A stretch of 64,000 nucleotides of DNA from Pelobates cultripes (GCA_933207985.1 OW240916.1:131445641-131509640), one strand, 5' to 3'; numbered from the stretch's first letter, positions 1-15,679 are shown. The notes: a model not told the origin generated them from the letters alone. Numbers and translations are program-made.

Positions 1-4833
<4,833 letters not shown>

Positions 4834-4854
4834 CTAAAAAATAAGTTAAAAGTA
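4834..4854 (-). other. Candidate 3' splice site upstream of the AK start codon
   Basis: On the minus strand TTTTAAC (branch-point-like) is followed by a T-rich run ending TTTTTTAG at 4834. The AK start codon lies 21 bases further on. This would make the coding exon 4833-4665 and place a non-coding exon 1 and the promoter upstream. It is inferred from sequence pattern only. Confidence 0.4.
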
Positions 4855-6025
4855 GTATGCAAAGCAGACAGGCCTGCAAGTCAGTGTGTGTGGGTTAATT
4901 ATTAATTATCATATAAGCAGGCTGCTGACTCTGCCAGTGGGGGTTAAAATCATACAGAAGTTCATTAAAAATAAAAACTCGTGCTTCCTGGAGTAACAGG
5001 GGCTGCAGAGTCCCTTACTGCCAGCATAGGTTAATCCTCCTCCCCTGCTCCCTCCCTCTTCCTCCCACCTCCCACTGCCTGGGCTGACGCTCACAGAGGA
5101 GGAGAGCAGTAGCTGACAGCCCATTATATTACTGGGGAGCAGGAAGCAAGCCGTGTGCTGTTGCTGCTCACATGTTATTCTCACAGGGAAGAAAAATCAA
5201 TGGCAGAACTGCAACATCCACTATGCTCAGCCATCATGTGACTGGCTTAGCCCAATGGGAGTAGTAGGCGACATCACTTTTATTTCTGCTCATATAAATA
5301 GTATTTTAATTTCTGTGAGCAACAATTTCCCAACATGTACTAGCAGGACGATAATGGTATTTAGTCATTAAACCATGATAAAAGACCCACGCTGCCTCTA
5401 AAACTGATTGGAAGAATGTTTACTTTTTGTTTGTTTTTAACTTAATTTTGCCTCAATTTTGAAATCTAGATTTTAACTGGCTAAAATTCAACGTTTAGTG
5501 AATAACCCTGCCTGAATGTAACTAAATTGGTTAAGTGACCAAATTTCAAATCAGCCACTTTGGAGTAAATTCGGCTATCGTTTTTTTTTTTTTGTTTGTT
5601 TGTTTTTTAAATTCAATATGCAGTTTATAGTGTTATTCACTGGTATGTGGTTCAGGAATTTAAATTTTAGCCAAAAAACAAACAACCAAAACACATGTAA
5701 GGATTTAATTGTGAATTTCTATTCAATTTTCTCTCAATGTATTCATTGTATTAATGTTATTCCCACTCCTAAATAGATTCCACAAAGTCATAAAGATGCC
5801 AACAGAACAGACTTACATTGTACATCTGCAGTTTTTCAATATTGATATTTAATTGTTCTTATTTTCATATTAGGACTTTTGATACAGATCTCCAGATTAC
5901 AGAGTTTGTGATCAAATAGAGAACTCCAAAACTCCAGGCTAGTATTATTATTATTATTATTAGCATTTATATAACACACACCTATTCTGCAGTTCTTTAC
6001 ATTATAAAGGGATATATTTAATCCC
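4855..6025. other. Upstream flank of the AK gene, no gene seen
   Basis: Besides the G-rich tract there is an inverted CCAAT-like word near 5253 and several A or T runs (for example 5581-5593). A short ATT repeat occurs at 5945-5963. No open frame with recognisable protein features is present on either strand. Confidence 0.4.
5042..5073 (-). promoter_or_regulatory. G-rich, G-quadruplex-capable tract upstream of the AK exon
   Basis: The minus strand has four GGG runs (5073-5071, 5066-5064, 5056-5054, 5052-5050) with loops of 4, 7 and 1, and a further GGGG at 5045-5042. This meets the usual G4 pattern. It lies 230-260 bases upstream of the AK start codon, so it may belong to the promoter or 5'UTR region. 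No clear TATA box is seen. Confidence 0.4.
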
Positions 6026-6029
6026 TTAA

Positions 6030-6419
6030 AGAAACCCTATAGGCACCCAGACCTCTTCAGCTAATTGAAGTGGTCTGGGTGCAATGTCCCTATTGCACTT
6101 AGTGCTGCAATGTAAAACACTGCAGTTCCACAGAAAATGAAATGTTTACATTACAGATCTTAGTCTGATTCCAGTGGCTGTCTACCAGACAGCCACTGGA
6201 GGCACTTCCTAGATCATAACAGACTTTTGGTCCGGTAACTGACGCTGTCGCTGGTCGTCCTCACGCCTCCAGAGTCGGCTATTTCCCCTTAGGAAAGCAT
6301 TTATTCAAGTGTTTTTAATCCTTTATTTACCAATATGGGAGGGGAGGGTGCAAGGTAGAGGCAGAGAGAGCTATAGTGCCAGAAATACAGCTTTGTATTC
6401 CTGGCAATATAATATCCCA
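6030..6419. mobile_element. TTAA-flanked MITE (Kolobok-like family 2)
   Basis: TTAA copies flank the element at 6026-6029 and 6420-6423. The left end (AGAAACCCTATAGGCACCCA) and the right end resemble the termini of the element at 6742-7234. The interior has short hairpins around the words ACAGCCACTGG and TACAGCTTTGTATTC. There is no coding capacity. TTAA targets are used by Kolobok and piggyBac transposases; the termini look more Kolobok-like. Confidence 0.6.
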
Positions 6420-6423
6420 TTAA

Positions 6424-6737
6424 GGAAGGAGGCAATTGTCAAAGTTCTGAACCAAAACAAAACCTGTAATTTGTGCTGTATGTCTGTTCAACCATATTTA
6501 CCTCTTTCATAGTAAGTGCACCCACACCTATATATCATTTTATTTATGAGAAACAGGGCTTTCATTTCACATTAAATATTTATATATATAAATATCGCCG
6601 GTGATCGGGTAAGTACATAGGAAGGTGGGGACATTCTATGCGTTTAGAGCCGGGTCCCCAAGGACAGCATAGCATGCACGCCATCCTTAAGGGGTTAAAA
6701 TTATAGACTGATCATTTCTTTGGCAGTGGGCAAACGT
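6424..6737. other. Spacer between two MITEs
   Basis: AT-rich sequence. Around 6682-6698 it contains CCTTAAGGGGTTAA, a terminus also seen in the short hairpin element at 27198-27270. No gene is supported. Confidence 0.35.
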
Positions 6738-6741
6738 TTAA

Positions 6742-7234
6742 AGGACCACTCTAGGCACCCAGACCACTTCAGCTTAATGAAGTGGTCTGAGTGCCCGGTC
6801 CAGCTAGGGTTAACCCATTTTTAATAAACATAGCAGTTTCAGAGAAACTGCTATGTTTATCAATGGGTTAAGCCTTCCCCCTAATCCTCTAGTGGCTGTC
6901 TCATTGACAGCCACTAGAGGCGCTTGCGTGCTTCTCACTATGATTTTCACAGTGAGAGCACGCCAGCGTCCATAGGAAAGCATTATGAATGCTTTCCTAT
7001 GTGACCGGCTGAATGCGCGCTCAGCTCTTGCCGTGCATGTGCATTCAGCCGACGGGGCGGATCGGAGGAGGAGAGAAGGAGGAGAGCTCTCCGCCCAGCG
7101 CTGGAAAAAGGTAAGTTTAAACCCCTTTCCCCCTTCCAGAGCCGGGCGGGAAGGGGACCCTGAGGGTGGGGGCACCCTCAGGGCACTATAGTTCCAGGAA
7201 AACGAGTATGTTTTCCTGGCACTATAGTGGTCCT
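6742..7234. mobile_element. Kolobok-like MITE, copy 1 (493 bp)
   Basis: TTAA at 6738-6741 and 7235-7238 flanks termini AGGACCACTCTAGGCACC and, on the other strand, AGGACCACTATAGTGCCA. The interior has a chain of hairpins (AGACCACTTC/GAAGTGGTCT, CTATGTTTAT and others) and a GC-rich middle. The same element recurs at 26196-26668 and 32604-32987. It encodes no protein and depends on a transposase elsewhere. Confidence 0.8.
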
Positions 7235-7316
7235 TTAACATCATCAGGGGATCAAATACTTTTCGCCCCCACTGTACATCCAATCGAATAGCCCAAACAT
7301 AATAGATATATGTATT

Positions 7317-7317
7317 A

Positions 7318-7371
<54 letters not shown>
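7317..7371. repeat. (GT)n(TA)n microsatellite
   Basis: A TG run passes into a TA run that ends exactly where the A repeat of the split-direct-repeat element begins. Confidence 0.9.
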
Positions 7372-7375
<4 letters not shown>

Positions 7376-7472
7376 GCTCAGAATCTCTATTATGTTAATG
7401 GAATGTAGAGGAGAAGCAAAGTTGGTTGAGGTGTGCCAAAACCAACGTACGAGTAGGCCTGTAAAAAGAGGG
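7372..7472 (-). repeat. Split direct repeat B2
   Basis: About 101 bp, beginning TTGTGCTCAGAATC on the plus strand. It is nearly identical to 7602-7702. Confidence 0.85.
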
Positions 7473-7507
7473 CCCACAAAGAGAGTGAGAGGGTGTAGGT
7501 GGGTAGG

Positions 7508-7601
7508 GTCAAAACAGCTTGAACGGCAAAGGTAAGTAGGGGGTAGGGTTTATAAAGGGTCATAATTCCTCCCACAAATTCAGGCCAAATGGCCTTCCAA
7601 C
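7508..7601 (-). repeat. Split direct repeat A2
   Basis: About 94 bp ending GGCCTTCCAAC on the plus strand. It is nearly identical to 11416-11510 at the far end of the element. Confidence 0.85.
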
Positions 7602-7702
7602 TTGTGCTCAGAATCTCTATTATGTTAATGGAATGTAGAGGAGAAGCAAAGTTGGTTGAGGTGTGCCGAAACCAACGTACGAGTAGGCTTGTAAAAAGAG
7701 GG
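7602..7702 (-). repeat. Split direct repeat B1
   Basis: Near-identical partner of 7372-7472. It directly abuts A2 and closes the coding part of the element just after the recombinase. Confidence 0.85.
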
Positions 7703-7734
7703 TAAAAAGGAATTCAAAGTAAACACACTTTATT

Positions 7735-8686
7735 GCAAGTTTAAACTGCGAGATTTCTGAAAGCCTGCCTGAGCTCCCTTTCTGGTCGAGGGATGTAGGA
7801 GTTGGATTTCCAGCGTCCCAGCCTCTTAATGATGTGTCAGCCACGGAGTATTAGTGATTGAAGCTGATGATGCTGCGTCGATGCGAAATGAGTGACCAGA
7901 GAAGGAAGCTTGGTTGTAGCCTAACCTTGACAATAGAGTTCTGATGTGTGACATAAATTTAGTTGTGGTGAGTGGGTGTCCTTGGAGTAGAAGTAGTGGC
8001 GTATCTGGTGAGTGTATGAGGTGAGAAACCAGGAGCATATCCGGAACATGTACAGGGCACCACAAATTCTCGGTAGGGAAGAGGGAAATGATAGTGGGAT
8101 AGGTAGAGTGATTAGTTTTGGTAGAAGGCAAAGAGAGTACAAAATGGTCGTCTACTTTCTTTAAGTATGAAAGTTTGAGGCATCGTACTGTGTCTCCTTG
8201 ACGTATCACGGTGAACTCTCTAGGTCTGAGGAAACCGTAGAAAGCCAAAAAGATGGCAGATTTCATGACTAAATTAGTATTATGGTCAAACGGGGATTTG
8301 TCCAATAAGTCACTAAGGAGCCAGAGTATTGGACCATCTATTAATAGCCTAGTTGTGCTAGGAGGGACTGTGACCTTGAAAATACCTTTGAGGATTTTCT
8401 TAATGGGGTAGGAAGAAAGAAAAGGAGCGTGGTTAGGGAAGTTAGTGAGGATGTGGTGTTGTACTCCGGTAAGGTAGAGTTTGATGGTATTATGTGAAAG
8501 TTTTAGGTGTAAATGGCAAAATGAGGCAAAAGCCAACATGGTTTTGATGGAAAGGTCACCTTGTAAGCAAAACTCGGCTGTGAATTTGTTAAAGATAGTC
8601 AGTGCCCTAGCATAAGAGATAGTGGTGTTGGGAGACAGTGCGTGGTGCGTGAGTGTTTGTGCATGGAATAATAGTTTAAACCAGGG
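7735..8686 (-). pseudogene. Tyrosine recombinase (phage-integrase fold), frameshifted
   Basis: Recombinases of this family integrate the circular DNA copy of DIRS-type elements through a covalent phosphotyrosine. After a stop at 8689-8687 the frame runs through an N-terminal core-binding segment. It then gives FYGFLRPREF, which holds the first catalytic arginine, and GHSFRI, which holds the His and second Arg. A frameshift after TNTP ends this frame at 7826. The continuation with the catalytic tyrosine (SYIPRP) is intact in another frame and matches the second copy at 45776-45990. A candidate splice acceptor (TTAAATTTCAG) lies near 8756-8766, so the natural protein may have been spliced. The copy looks inactive. 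Confidence 0.75.
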
Positions 8687-8970
8687 TTAGCCGGAGGAAC
8701 GATGGTGTCCCGGCTGATTGGAGGTGTGCCTAATGGGGAGCCTGGCCGGAGACCTGAAATTTAAGAGCATAAAAGAGTGTTAGCTGCTGAGTAGAGGAGG
8801 TGTAGTGAATGAGGTGTAAGATATATCTATCTTGCTTAAGCATGTATACCTACATGCTGGAATAGTAGAATGTAGGCAAATTACAACAAAATTATACATT
8901 GGTATGACAGAAACTACTCCAGGATCTGGAGGGAAAGGAAAAGGATATGAAATGTCAAATAACAACTTTA

Positions 8971-9786
8971 TTACTTGGAGTGCAAGTAAGAAGCCCCCCG
9001 TGACGCGCTAAATGAGGACCCTCCATACCTGATGCCCAAATCAACTACCTTGTGCATATATAAATCAAGCTCTTCTCTCCTATGTGGGTACACCGTGCAG
9101 ATAACGTAGCGATAAGTGCCAAACACTATAACAAACTGTGGGATGGTGAGTTTTTTATTCAAACGTGGGTCTCTAGCTTTTAAGACAACTGAATTGTCCC
9201 CGTAGTTATATGCTCTATTTTCTAGGACGTCTTGGGAGGCTATGAGGAGGGACATTAAATTGACATCCTTTCCATCAAGAATATCTTTATTGATGGAAGC
9301 CGGGACAGAGTGGGCTGGTGAGGCGTGGGCAGTGAGAGTGGCTGGTGGGGGAGGGGAGTTGAGGGGAATGGCAGTCAGAGCAGTCGAGGTTACCGGTGTA
9401 GGGACTGCTGGGGCTGTTAAGTCACCTGGAGTGGCTATGGCTTATTCCACCTTCAGCAACCTGCTGTTAATGGATTGCAGACTGGCCAGTATAGCCGCCA
9501 GAGTTTCCTGGGTGGAAACAGAGTAGCCAACTGGAGGCCCTTGTGAACTCGTGCCGGGCCTTGGGTCGTTGGCCTGAGTCGTCAGCAGTTTATAAAGTTC
9601 TGCTTTCCTGGTGGTGGCTGGAAAGGGGATTCCCCTGAGCCTGAGCTCAGCCGATATTTTTGGAATGGTCCAATATCTTAAGGATCTGGGAGTAGAAGAA
9701 GTGAGGAATTCCACCGGAGACCCAGACCTGGCTGGCGTGCTGGGTATATCGTCTGATGGGGGATCGATGATTGGTTCTTGAGACAT
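8971..9786 (-). pseudogene. Gag-like protein with SAP-like motif, one in-frame stop
   Basis: One frame runs from the start codon at 9786 to 8971, broken only by TAA at 9444-9442. Residues about 42-68 (ISAELRLRGIP then RKAELYKLL) look like a SAP-type helix-extension-helix DNA-binding motif. A coiled segment follows (ETLAAILASLQSINSRLL). The part after the stop contains LTIPQFVIVFGTYRYV and YPHRREELDLYMH, resembling the conserved C-terminal region of gag-like proteins in DIRS/Ngaro elements. The likely role is assembly of the nucleoprotein that carries the element RNA. The family assignment is inferred from resemblance. Confidence 0.6.
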
Positions 9787-11415
9787 CCTGAAAGGAATAA
9801 TGATATGGATAAGTAGAGTATAGTGGAGGTGGGTGGTACCTCCGGAGAACTGGCCTGCTAGCTAATGCCGAAGCGAAGAATTATAATCAGAACCAAGTGA
9901 CAATTGAGGCCCTGCTATTGCCAAGCAGCGGTGAGAGGCTCTACCTATGATTTGGGCCGAGGAGTTTTGTGGCCACCAAAACGAGGTGGCAGGATGTCGG
10001 CCTCTCGGTGACTGTAAGAGATTCAAAACGTGTGGCCGTGACATGGGAAGCCCTGACTGTAGCCCTAAAGAAGAGCGAGCAAGGTGGCTAGCTATGATTT
10101 GGTCGTGGGGCTGAACCTCTGTGTATGAGGTAGGGATGTAGACCTCACGGACAGCAGTATTATTGGGGGAAGCTAGGGCCAGCACCTGACCCTGAAAGCC
10201 AGTTCTCTACCTTGAAGGGGGCTTGACTCATGAAGGAAGTATATAACGTATGTAGATACTGACCTTGAGTGTTTGTTCTGTATATTTGGATAATGCTAAG
10301 GGCGACTTCAATATATATGTCTATATATACTGTGAAGAACAGGTCCAGTCCAGGAACCTAGGGGTAAGAAAGATGCTAGTAGGCCTCAGGCGTGCCATTG
10401 GTAAGCCAAGTGTAACAATGAAGAACGTATGGAATGATGTGTAACAGTAAAACTGTATCATAAACACTTGTGTAATAAGAGGGACCTGAACGTTGGCCCA
10501 AATTTTTGAGACAAGCCCCTGGGATCCCACAACTGAGCAGTATTTTGTGAGAGATATGAAGGCGAAGTGAGGCCTTAGAAGGACGTAATTGTAGTGAGTA
10601 AGATTTAGGGATACCTGCTACTGAAATGTCGGGAACCAGGTAGCCTGATGGTCGTTGAAGGCGTAGTGAATCTGTGCAATGGTGCAGGTCTAAGTAATGA
10701 TATGTAGAAATAAAAACAGAATTAACACTTAATATAATAGTAAAGAGTGAGGCATCTTTAACCTGGTGTGCTTAAAGTTTTGAGCCCACTTTGGGAGGTG
10801 GGAGGGTATTGTAAAAAAGGCCATGGAGGCTGAAATGATCGTCAGGAGAAACGTAACATTTTTTAACCTTATTTACCTGATACTGTGACACAGGATACTG
10901 GAACCACCTCCTGGAGTCTTCTTGAAGAAAGAGTAGTACAACCTAAAACTTTTTCATTAAGTAAAAATAAGGAACCTGAGTATAGTATTTCAATGAAACA
11001 AAATGCTAGTGACACAACCGTTCGTATGTGTTTCGTCTAACGAAAGTGAGAAACAGGTGAACGTAAGGTGTGTATAAGCGTTCGGTAACATTTTATTAAC
11101 GAAAGAAAGAACGAAAAGCGTGTGTACTCTGCGGTCGGCAAAAAAAAACACCCGAAAGCAGAAGTACACGAACGGCGGATTTACACGAACGGGAAAGTAA
11201 TATATCTAGGGAGCCTAACCGAACGTTGATGCTTACGTTTGTGTGCCGGTCTCGTGACCAGAAGCTCGACAGCCGGGTAATGAGTAGGGAATACCGCGGG
11301 GAAGCCGGTGGATGAGCCCGGAAGTCTGCGGTAGGTACTGCTGGAGGGAGACTGTTTGCTCGATGCGGGACTTGGCGGGAACAGCTGACTGGAAATGCTA
11401 GTAACTATGGTAACA
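9787..11415 (-). other. Long 5' leader of the split-direct-repeat element
   Basis: About 1.6 kb between repeat A1 and the gag-like start has no conserved ORF; the short frames present have no recognisable motif. It may contain 5' non-coding exons or introns of the element, given the splice-like signals around the recombinase. Confidence 0.4.
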
Positions 11416-11510
11416 GTCAAAACAGCTTGAATGGCAAAGGTAAGTAGGGGGGTTGGGTTTATAAAGGGTCATAACTCCTCCCACAAATTCAGGCCAAATG
11501 GCCTTCCAAC
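11416..11510 (-). repeat. Split direct repeat A1 (5' end of element)
   Basis: Partner of 7508-7601. As the outermost repeat on this side it marks the 5' end of the element on the minus strand. Confidence 0.85.
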
Positions 11511-11519
11511 ATATATACA

Positions 11520-11905
11520 GGGCCGTCTTTAATGCAGGGCAAACAGGGCAGCTGCCCCGGGCCCAGGTGCTCCTGGGGGGCCCTAAATCAGCTGCCCCAT
11601 GGGCCCCGCGATTTCCACAGCCCCCATGGACCAGGCGGTGCGGCTGCACAGAGTGCAGTATGTCAGTATGCCTGTGTGTGTGTGTCAGTATGTCTGTGTG
11701 TTTGTGTCTGTATCAGTATGTCTGTGTGTGTCGGTATGCCTGTGTTTGTGTGTGTGTGTCAGTATGTCTGTGAGTATGTCAATACGTCTGTCAGTGTATG
11801 TGTCTGTGTGGTTTAGTATTTCTGTTAGTATGTGTCAGTATGTCTGTGTGTGTATGTTTGTATTTCTGTGTGTGTCAGTATGTATCTGCGAATGTGTCAA
11901 TATGA
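11520..11905. repeat. hAT-like terminal fragment with TG-rich minisatellite
   Basis: CAGGGCCGTCTTTAATGC at 11518-11535 and the GGGC-rich tract after it match the 5' words of hAT-like elements elsewhere in the window. From about 11655 to 11905 the sequence is a degenerate TATGTCTGTGTGTGTCAG-type array. Apparent ORFs through it are low-complexity artefacts. Confidence 0.5.
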
Positions 11906-12960
11906 GGCAATAATTACACAAGAAGTCAGGGCAAGATCTTAGCAGATATAATGCTTCTAAACAGAATTTTCACAGTGTGTGCCATCAACAGTAACATCAT
12001 CAATATATATGAATCAGCCAGTTATAGTGATAGTCATAGCAGGCCCATTTCTTATGCATAAAATATTACGGTTTAGAAGAATTTCTAAATTGGAGATTTT
12101 TTTCCTATTCAGCTATTTTGACCAAAAATATTAAATTTCAGTGTCAATACTGCCAAATTACAAGTTTAGTAAATAAACTCCTACTGACTGATACATCCCA
12201 AAACATTATTGTATGATGTATTTAATTCAGACTATAAATAGGATCTAATAACAGGTTCTGTGTCAAGAATCTCTTGGTGCTTGTCTTGTTACACTATCAA
12301 GAGCAAGTTATGCAATTTTAATTTGCTTCTATTTTTAGATATGGGCGAAGGAAATGTATTTTAGCTATGAGTATGTGTGCTCTCCTACAGACTGTATAGA
12401 AAAAAGTGATGCAGCGAATCCATATTTCCATATATAATAGTGCTAAATCAAGTTTTCAATATGTTCATAGACTCTATTAAAAAAACTTATGGATAAGTAG
12501 GTTAACCCTGCAATGAAAGCATTGCTGTTCCTGCAGAACGGCAGTTTTTTTAAATTGCATGGTTAAAACAGGGGGGTAGGGGGAAGGCACCCAGACCATC
12601 TCATTAAGATAAAGTGCCTATAGTGTATTTTATGTGCTTAACGTATAAATTAGGCCCTTTTTAACCTTGGGAGAGGTCTGGAGTTGAATTCCTATACTAT
12701 TCCCCAACTGCTTTTCTGTTGTTGTTTTTTTCTATTATTAAGGAATAAAAACAGGCTCTTTGTGTGTTAACAAAATAGGAATTCTATAGACTGAGTTTCA
12801 TGTTGGCTTGGAAAAAAGGAAGGGTTACTGAGCTAATGAATAGCAAGGCTATCAGTACAGAAAACTGGATAATACAAAGGGACTTCCAAAAAAACAGAGC
12901 TTGATATATCAAAAAAGAAAAAAAAAGTTGGTGTTAATTAACTGATGCTTAAAGACCTAT
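11906..12960. other. AT-rich spacer, no gene seen
   Basis: No coding or RNA gene is recognised. Around 12575-12640 there is a degraded relic of the GGCACCCAGACCA...GTGCCTATAGTG MITE family. Confidence 0.35.
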
Positions 12961-12963
12961 TAA

Positions 12964-13480
12964 AGGGACACTATAGTCACCTGAACAACTTTAGCTTAAT
13001 GAAGCAGTTTTGGTGTATAGAACATGCCCCTGCAGCCTCACTGCTCAATCCTCTGCCATTTAGGAGTTAAATCCCTTTGTTTATGAACCCTAGTCACACC
13101 TCCTGCATGTGACTTGCACAGCCTTCCATAAACAATTCCTGTAAAGAGAGCCCTATTTAGGCTTTCTTTATTGCAAGTTCTGTTTAATTAAGATTTTCTT
13201 ATCCCCTGCTATGTTAATAGCTTGCTAGACCCTGCAAGAGCCTCCTGTATGTGATTAAAGTTCAATTTAGAGATTGAGATACAATTATTTAAGGTAAATT
13301 ACATCTGTTTGAAAGTGAAACCAGTTTTTTTGTTCATGCAAGCTCTGTCAATCATAGCCAGGGGATGTGTGGCTAGTGCTGCATAAACAGAAACAAAGTG
13401 ATTTAACTCCTAAATGACAGTGAAATTGCAGGGGAATGATCTATACACTAAAACTGCTTTATTTAGCTAAAGCTCTGATG
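12964..13480. mobile_element. TTAA-anchored MITE, 3' terminus missing
   Basis: It starts directly after TTAA (12960-12963) with AGGGACACTATAGTCACCTG. Internal words near the left (TTTAGGAGTTAAATC) reappear inverted near the right (GATTTAACTCCTAAAT), showing long inverted repeats. The right end breaks off within AGCTAAAG before the expected terminal repeat. It is non-coding. Confidence 0.6.
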
Positions 13481-13680
13481 GTCTCTGTCCTAATAAATAA
13501 ATTACTGTATCAGGGCCATGGAATATTGTGCTACCAGTTCATCGAACATTCTGTTCTGATCATTTACAATCTATGAGAGACATTTTTGCTGGTTTGAAAT
13601 GTGTACCAATTTAAAAAGAAAGTAAAAAAAAAAAAAACACACAAGGTTACTTATTAAAGTTCAAAAGAGACAAAAGCATT

Positions 13681-13750
13681 GGTGTCCAATCTTTTGGCTT
13701 CCTGGGCAGCATTGAGCGCAGAGGAATTGTCTTCGGCCACACATCAAATA
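13681..13750. repeat. hAT-like terminal relic
   Basis: GTGTCCAATCTTTTGGCTTC followed by GGGCAGCATT and GGCCACACAT closely resembles a widespread vertebrate hAT-type terminus. No partner terminus was placed with confidence. Confidence 0.4.
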
Positions 13751-13889
13751 TATAATATAGATAATGTATATAAGATATACATTATATATTTTCTTAATTT
13801 TGATATTTCAATTGTTTAGTGGATAACTCTCTTATTTGTAATCCTTATGTGGAATTGACATATTTAAGGATTCCAAATTAGGGAGCTGT

Positions 13890-13978
13890 CTACTAAAGAC
13901 ATACACATGTTTATACATATGTACACAAAACCACAGATACACACACACAATCACAGACCTATACACATGCCCAGACTG
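13890..13978. repeat. Left part of a split CA-rich minisatellite
   Basis: Units such as CACAATCACAGACCTATACA match the array at 16208-16890. A 2.2-kb element sits between the two halves. Confidence 0.65.
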
Positions 13979-14259
13979 GCCATCGGGCAAACCGGGCAAA
14001 TGCCCGGTGGGCCACGATGGCCAGGGGCCAAGGCCGACATGGGAGATCAAGGACTCTTCCAGGCCAGCAACTTTAGGGCTGGTGCTTCCTGACTTCCAGC
14101 ACATAGAGGGAGCTCTAGATCTCTCTGGCCTGCACACAGTATGCTCCTGTGCACTGTGCAGGCTGTACAGCCTAATGCACTGTGTGGACCCACTGCACAT
14201 GGTAGACCAGATACCTCATCCATTGGACCACAAGGGAATATGATTCCTCCCCAGCCCTC

Positions 14260-14618
14260 CTCCTCGACCCTCAGTAGCCGCCACTCACTCAACAGCCCCT
14301 GCCACCACTCACTCAGCAGCCCGTGCCACCACTCACCCAGCAGCCCTCTCTCACCCAGCAGCCCCCTCTCACCCAGCAGCCCATGCCCCCCACACCAAGC
14401 AGCACCCTTTCACCCAGTAGCCCATGCACTCTCTCAACCAACAGACCCTACCCATCTTCACTCAGTATCCCTATCTCACCCAGAAGCTGCCCCCCCTCAC
14501 CTAGCAGCCGCCTTCACCCAGTAGCCCTGGCCCCCCTCTCACCCAGTAGCCCGTGCCCCCTCTCACCCATCAGCCTCTGCCCCCTCACCAAGCAGCCCCT
14601 AACCCCCTCACCCAGCAG
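14260..14618. repeat. CACCCAGCAGCCCCTGCC-type minisatellite, left part
   Basis: Degenerate units of about 20-25 bp in tandem. Open frames rich in Pro and Ser across it are composition artefacts. Confidence 0.75.
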
Positions 14619-14749
14619 CAGTGGTGTATCCTGGTTTTGTGCTGCCCTAGGCAGGACAAAACTCAGGCACCCCCCCGCGCCACCCCCACCCGCGCAACCG
14701 CCACCCAACCTTCCCCCCTGCTCCGCCTTCTAAATACACACACACACAT

Positions 14750-15235
14750 TCACTGACAGATACGCATTCACTAGCTAACAGAAACACACAGTCACTAACA
14801 GACACACACACTCACAGGCAAACACACACACTAACAGACATCCACACTAACAGACATCCACACTAACAGACATCCACACTAACAGACATCCACACTAACA
14901 GACACACACACACTAACACTAACATACATACACTAACATTAACATACACACTAACACTAACAGACACACACACTAACACTAACATACACACACTAACACT
15001 AACAGACACACACACTAACACTAACATACACACACTAACACTAACAGACACACACACTAACACTAACATACACACTAACACACACACTAACACTAACAGA
15101 CACACACTAACACTAACATACACACACTAACAGACATCCACACACACTAACATACACACACTAACACACACACACACTAACATACACACTAACAGACATC
15201 CACACACACACTAGCAGACATACACACACTCACTA
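14750..15235. repeat. CACTAACA/CACACTAACAGACA minisatellite
   Basis: A long array of CACACACTAACACTAACA-like units with ACAGACATCC variants, lying inside the hAT-like element. Confidence 0.85.
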
Positions 15236-15339
15236 GTGTTTGTTTATTTTTATTTTTATTTAACCCCCCCCCCCAGCCTCCTTACCTTTGGTAATGCTGG
15301 GGGGGGGTTCTTCCTCTCCCTGGGGTCCAGTGGCTGCAG

Positions 15340-15536
15340 GGCGGGCGGGCGGCCGGCGAGGGAGCTCTTCCCCTGAGCGCTCTGCTCAGCTCCCTCGCGC
15401 GCCGCCAGCAGAGTGAGGCTGGGAGCCGGGTTGATGACGTCATATTCCGGCTCCCAGCTTCACTCTGCTGGCGGCGCGCGAGGGAGCTGAGCAGAGCGCT
15501 CAGGGGAAGAGCTCCCTCGCCGGCCGCCCGCCCGCC
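15340..15536. repeat. 196-bp near-perfect palindrome centred on ATGACGTCAT
   Basis: Arms of about 90 bp pair with only about one mismatch outside the centre. The centre at 15434-15443 is ATGACGTCAT, a perfect CRE-type octamer with flanks. The arms are GC-rich with many CpGs. It can fold as a very stable hairpin or cruciform. Confidence 0.85.
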
Positions 15537-15679
15537 CGCCCAGCGCCCAGAATGTCTGTTAGCCGCGAGGCTAACAAGACATTTGCCCTGGGCATTTGGG
15601 GGGCGGCGTTTTTTGCCGCCCCCTGAAAAATGCCGCCCAAGGCAAATGCCTTGTTTGCCTCGCGGCTAATACGCCCCTG

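Larger units (their letters stand above)
7372..11510 (-). mobile_element. Tyrosine-recombinase retroelement with split direct repeats (Ngaro/DIRS-like), copy 1
   Basis: Two repeat types occur in the order A1...B1 A2 B2 when read on the minus strand. A1 is 11510-11416, B1 is 7702-7602, A2 is 7601-7508 and B2 is 7472-7372. This split-direct-repeat layout is diagnostic of Ngaro/PAT-type members of the DIRS order. Inside are a gag-like ORF (9786-8971) and a tyrosine recombinase (8686-7735). No reverse transcriptase or RNase H could be found, so the copy is either internally deleted or an RT-less lineage. Both outer ends abut TA-rich sequence (TATATA on the left, ATATATA on the right), suggesting insertion into a TA tract. 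Confidence 0.75.
14619..15679. mobile_element. hAT-like non-autonomous element (1061 bp)
   Basis: The termini are CAGTGGTGTATCC on the left and, reverse-complemented, CAGGGGCGTATTAG on the right. CCCAGCAG flanks both sides (14611-14618 and 15680-15687), as expected for the 8-bp duplication of hAT transposases, although the host minisatellite also contains this word. The interior has a CACTAACA-type array and a 196-bp palindrome. It has no coding capacity. Confidence 0.65.

Noticed and set aside
11498..11913. Overlapping frames rich in Cys, Val and Ser
   Set aside because: They arise from the TG-rich minisatellite and have no recognisable motif.
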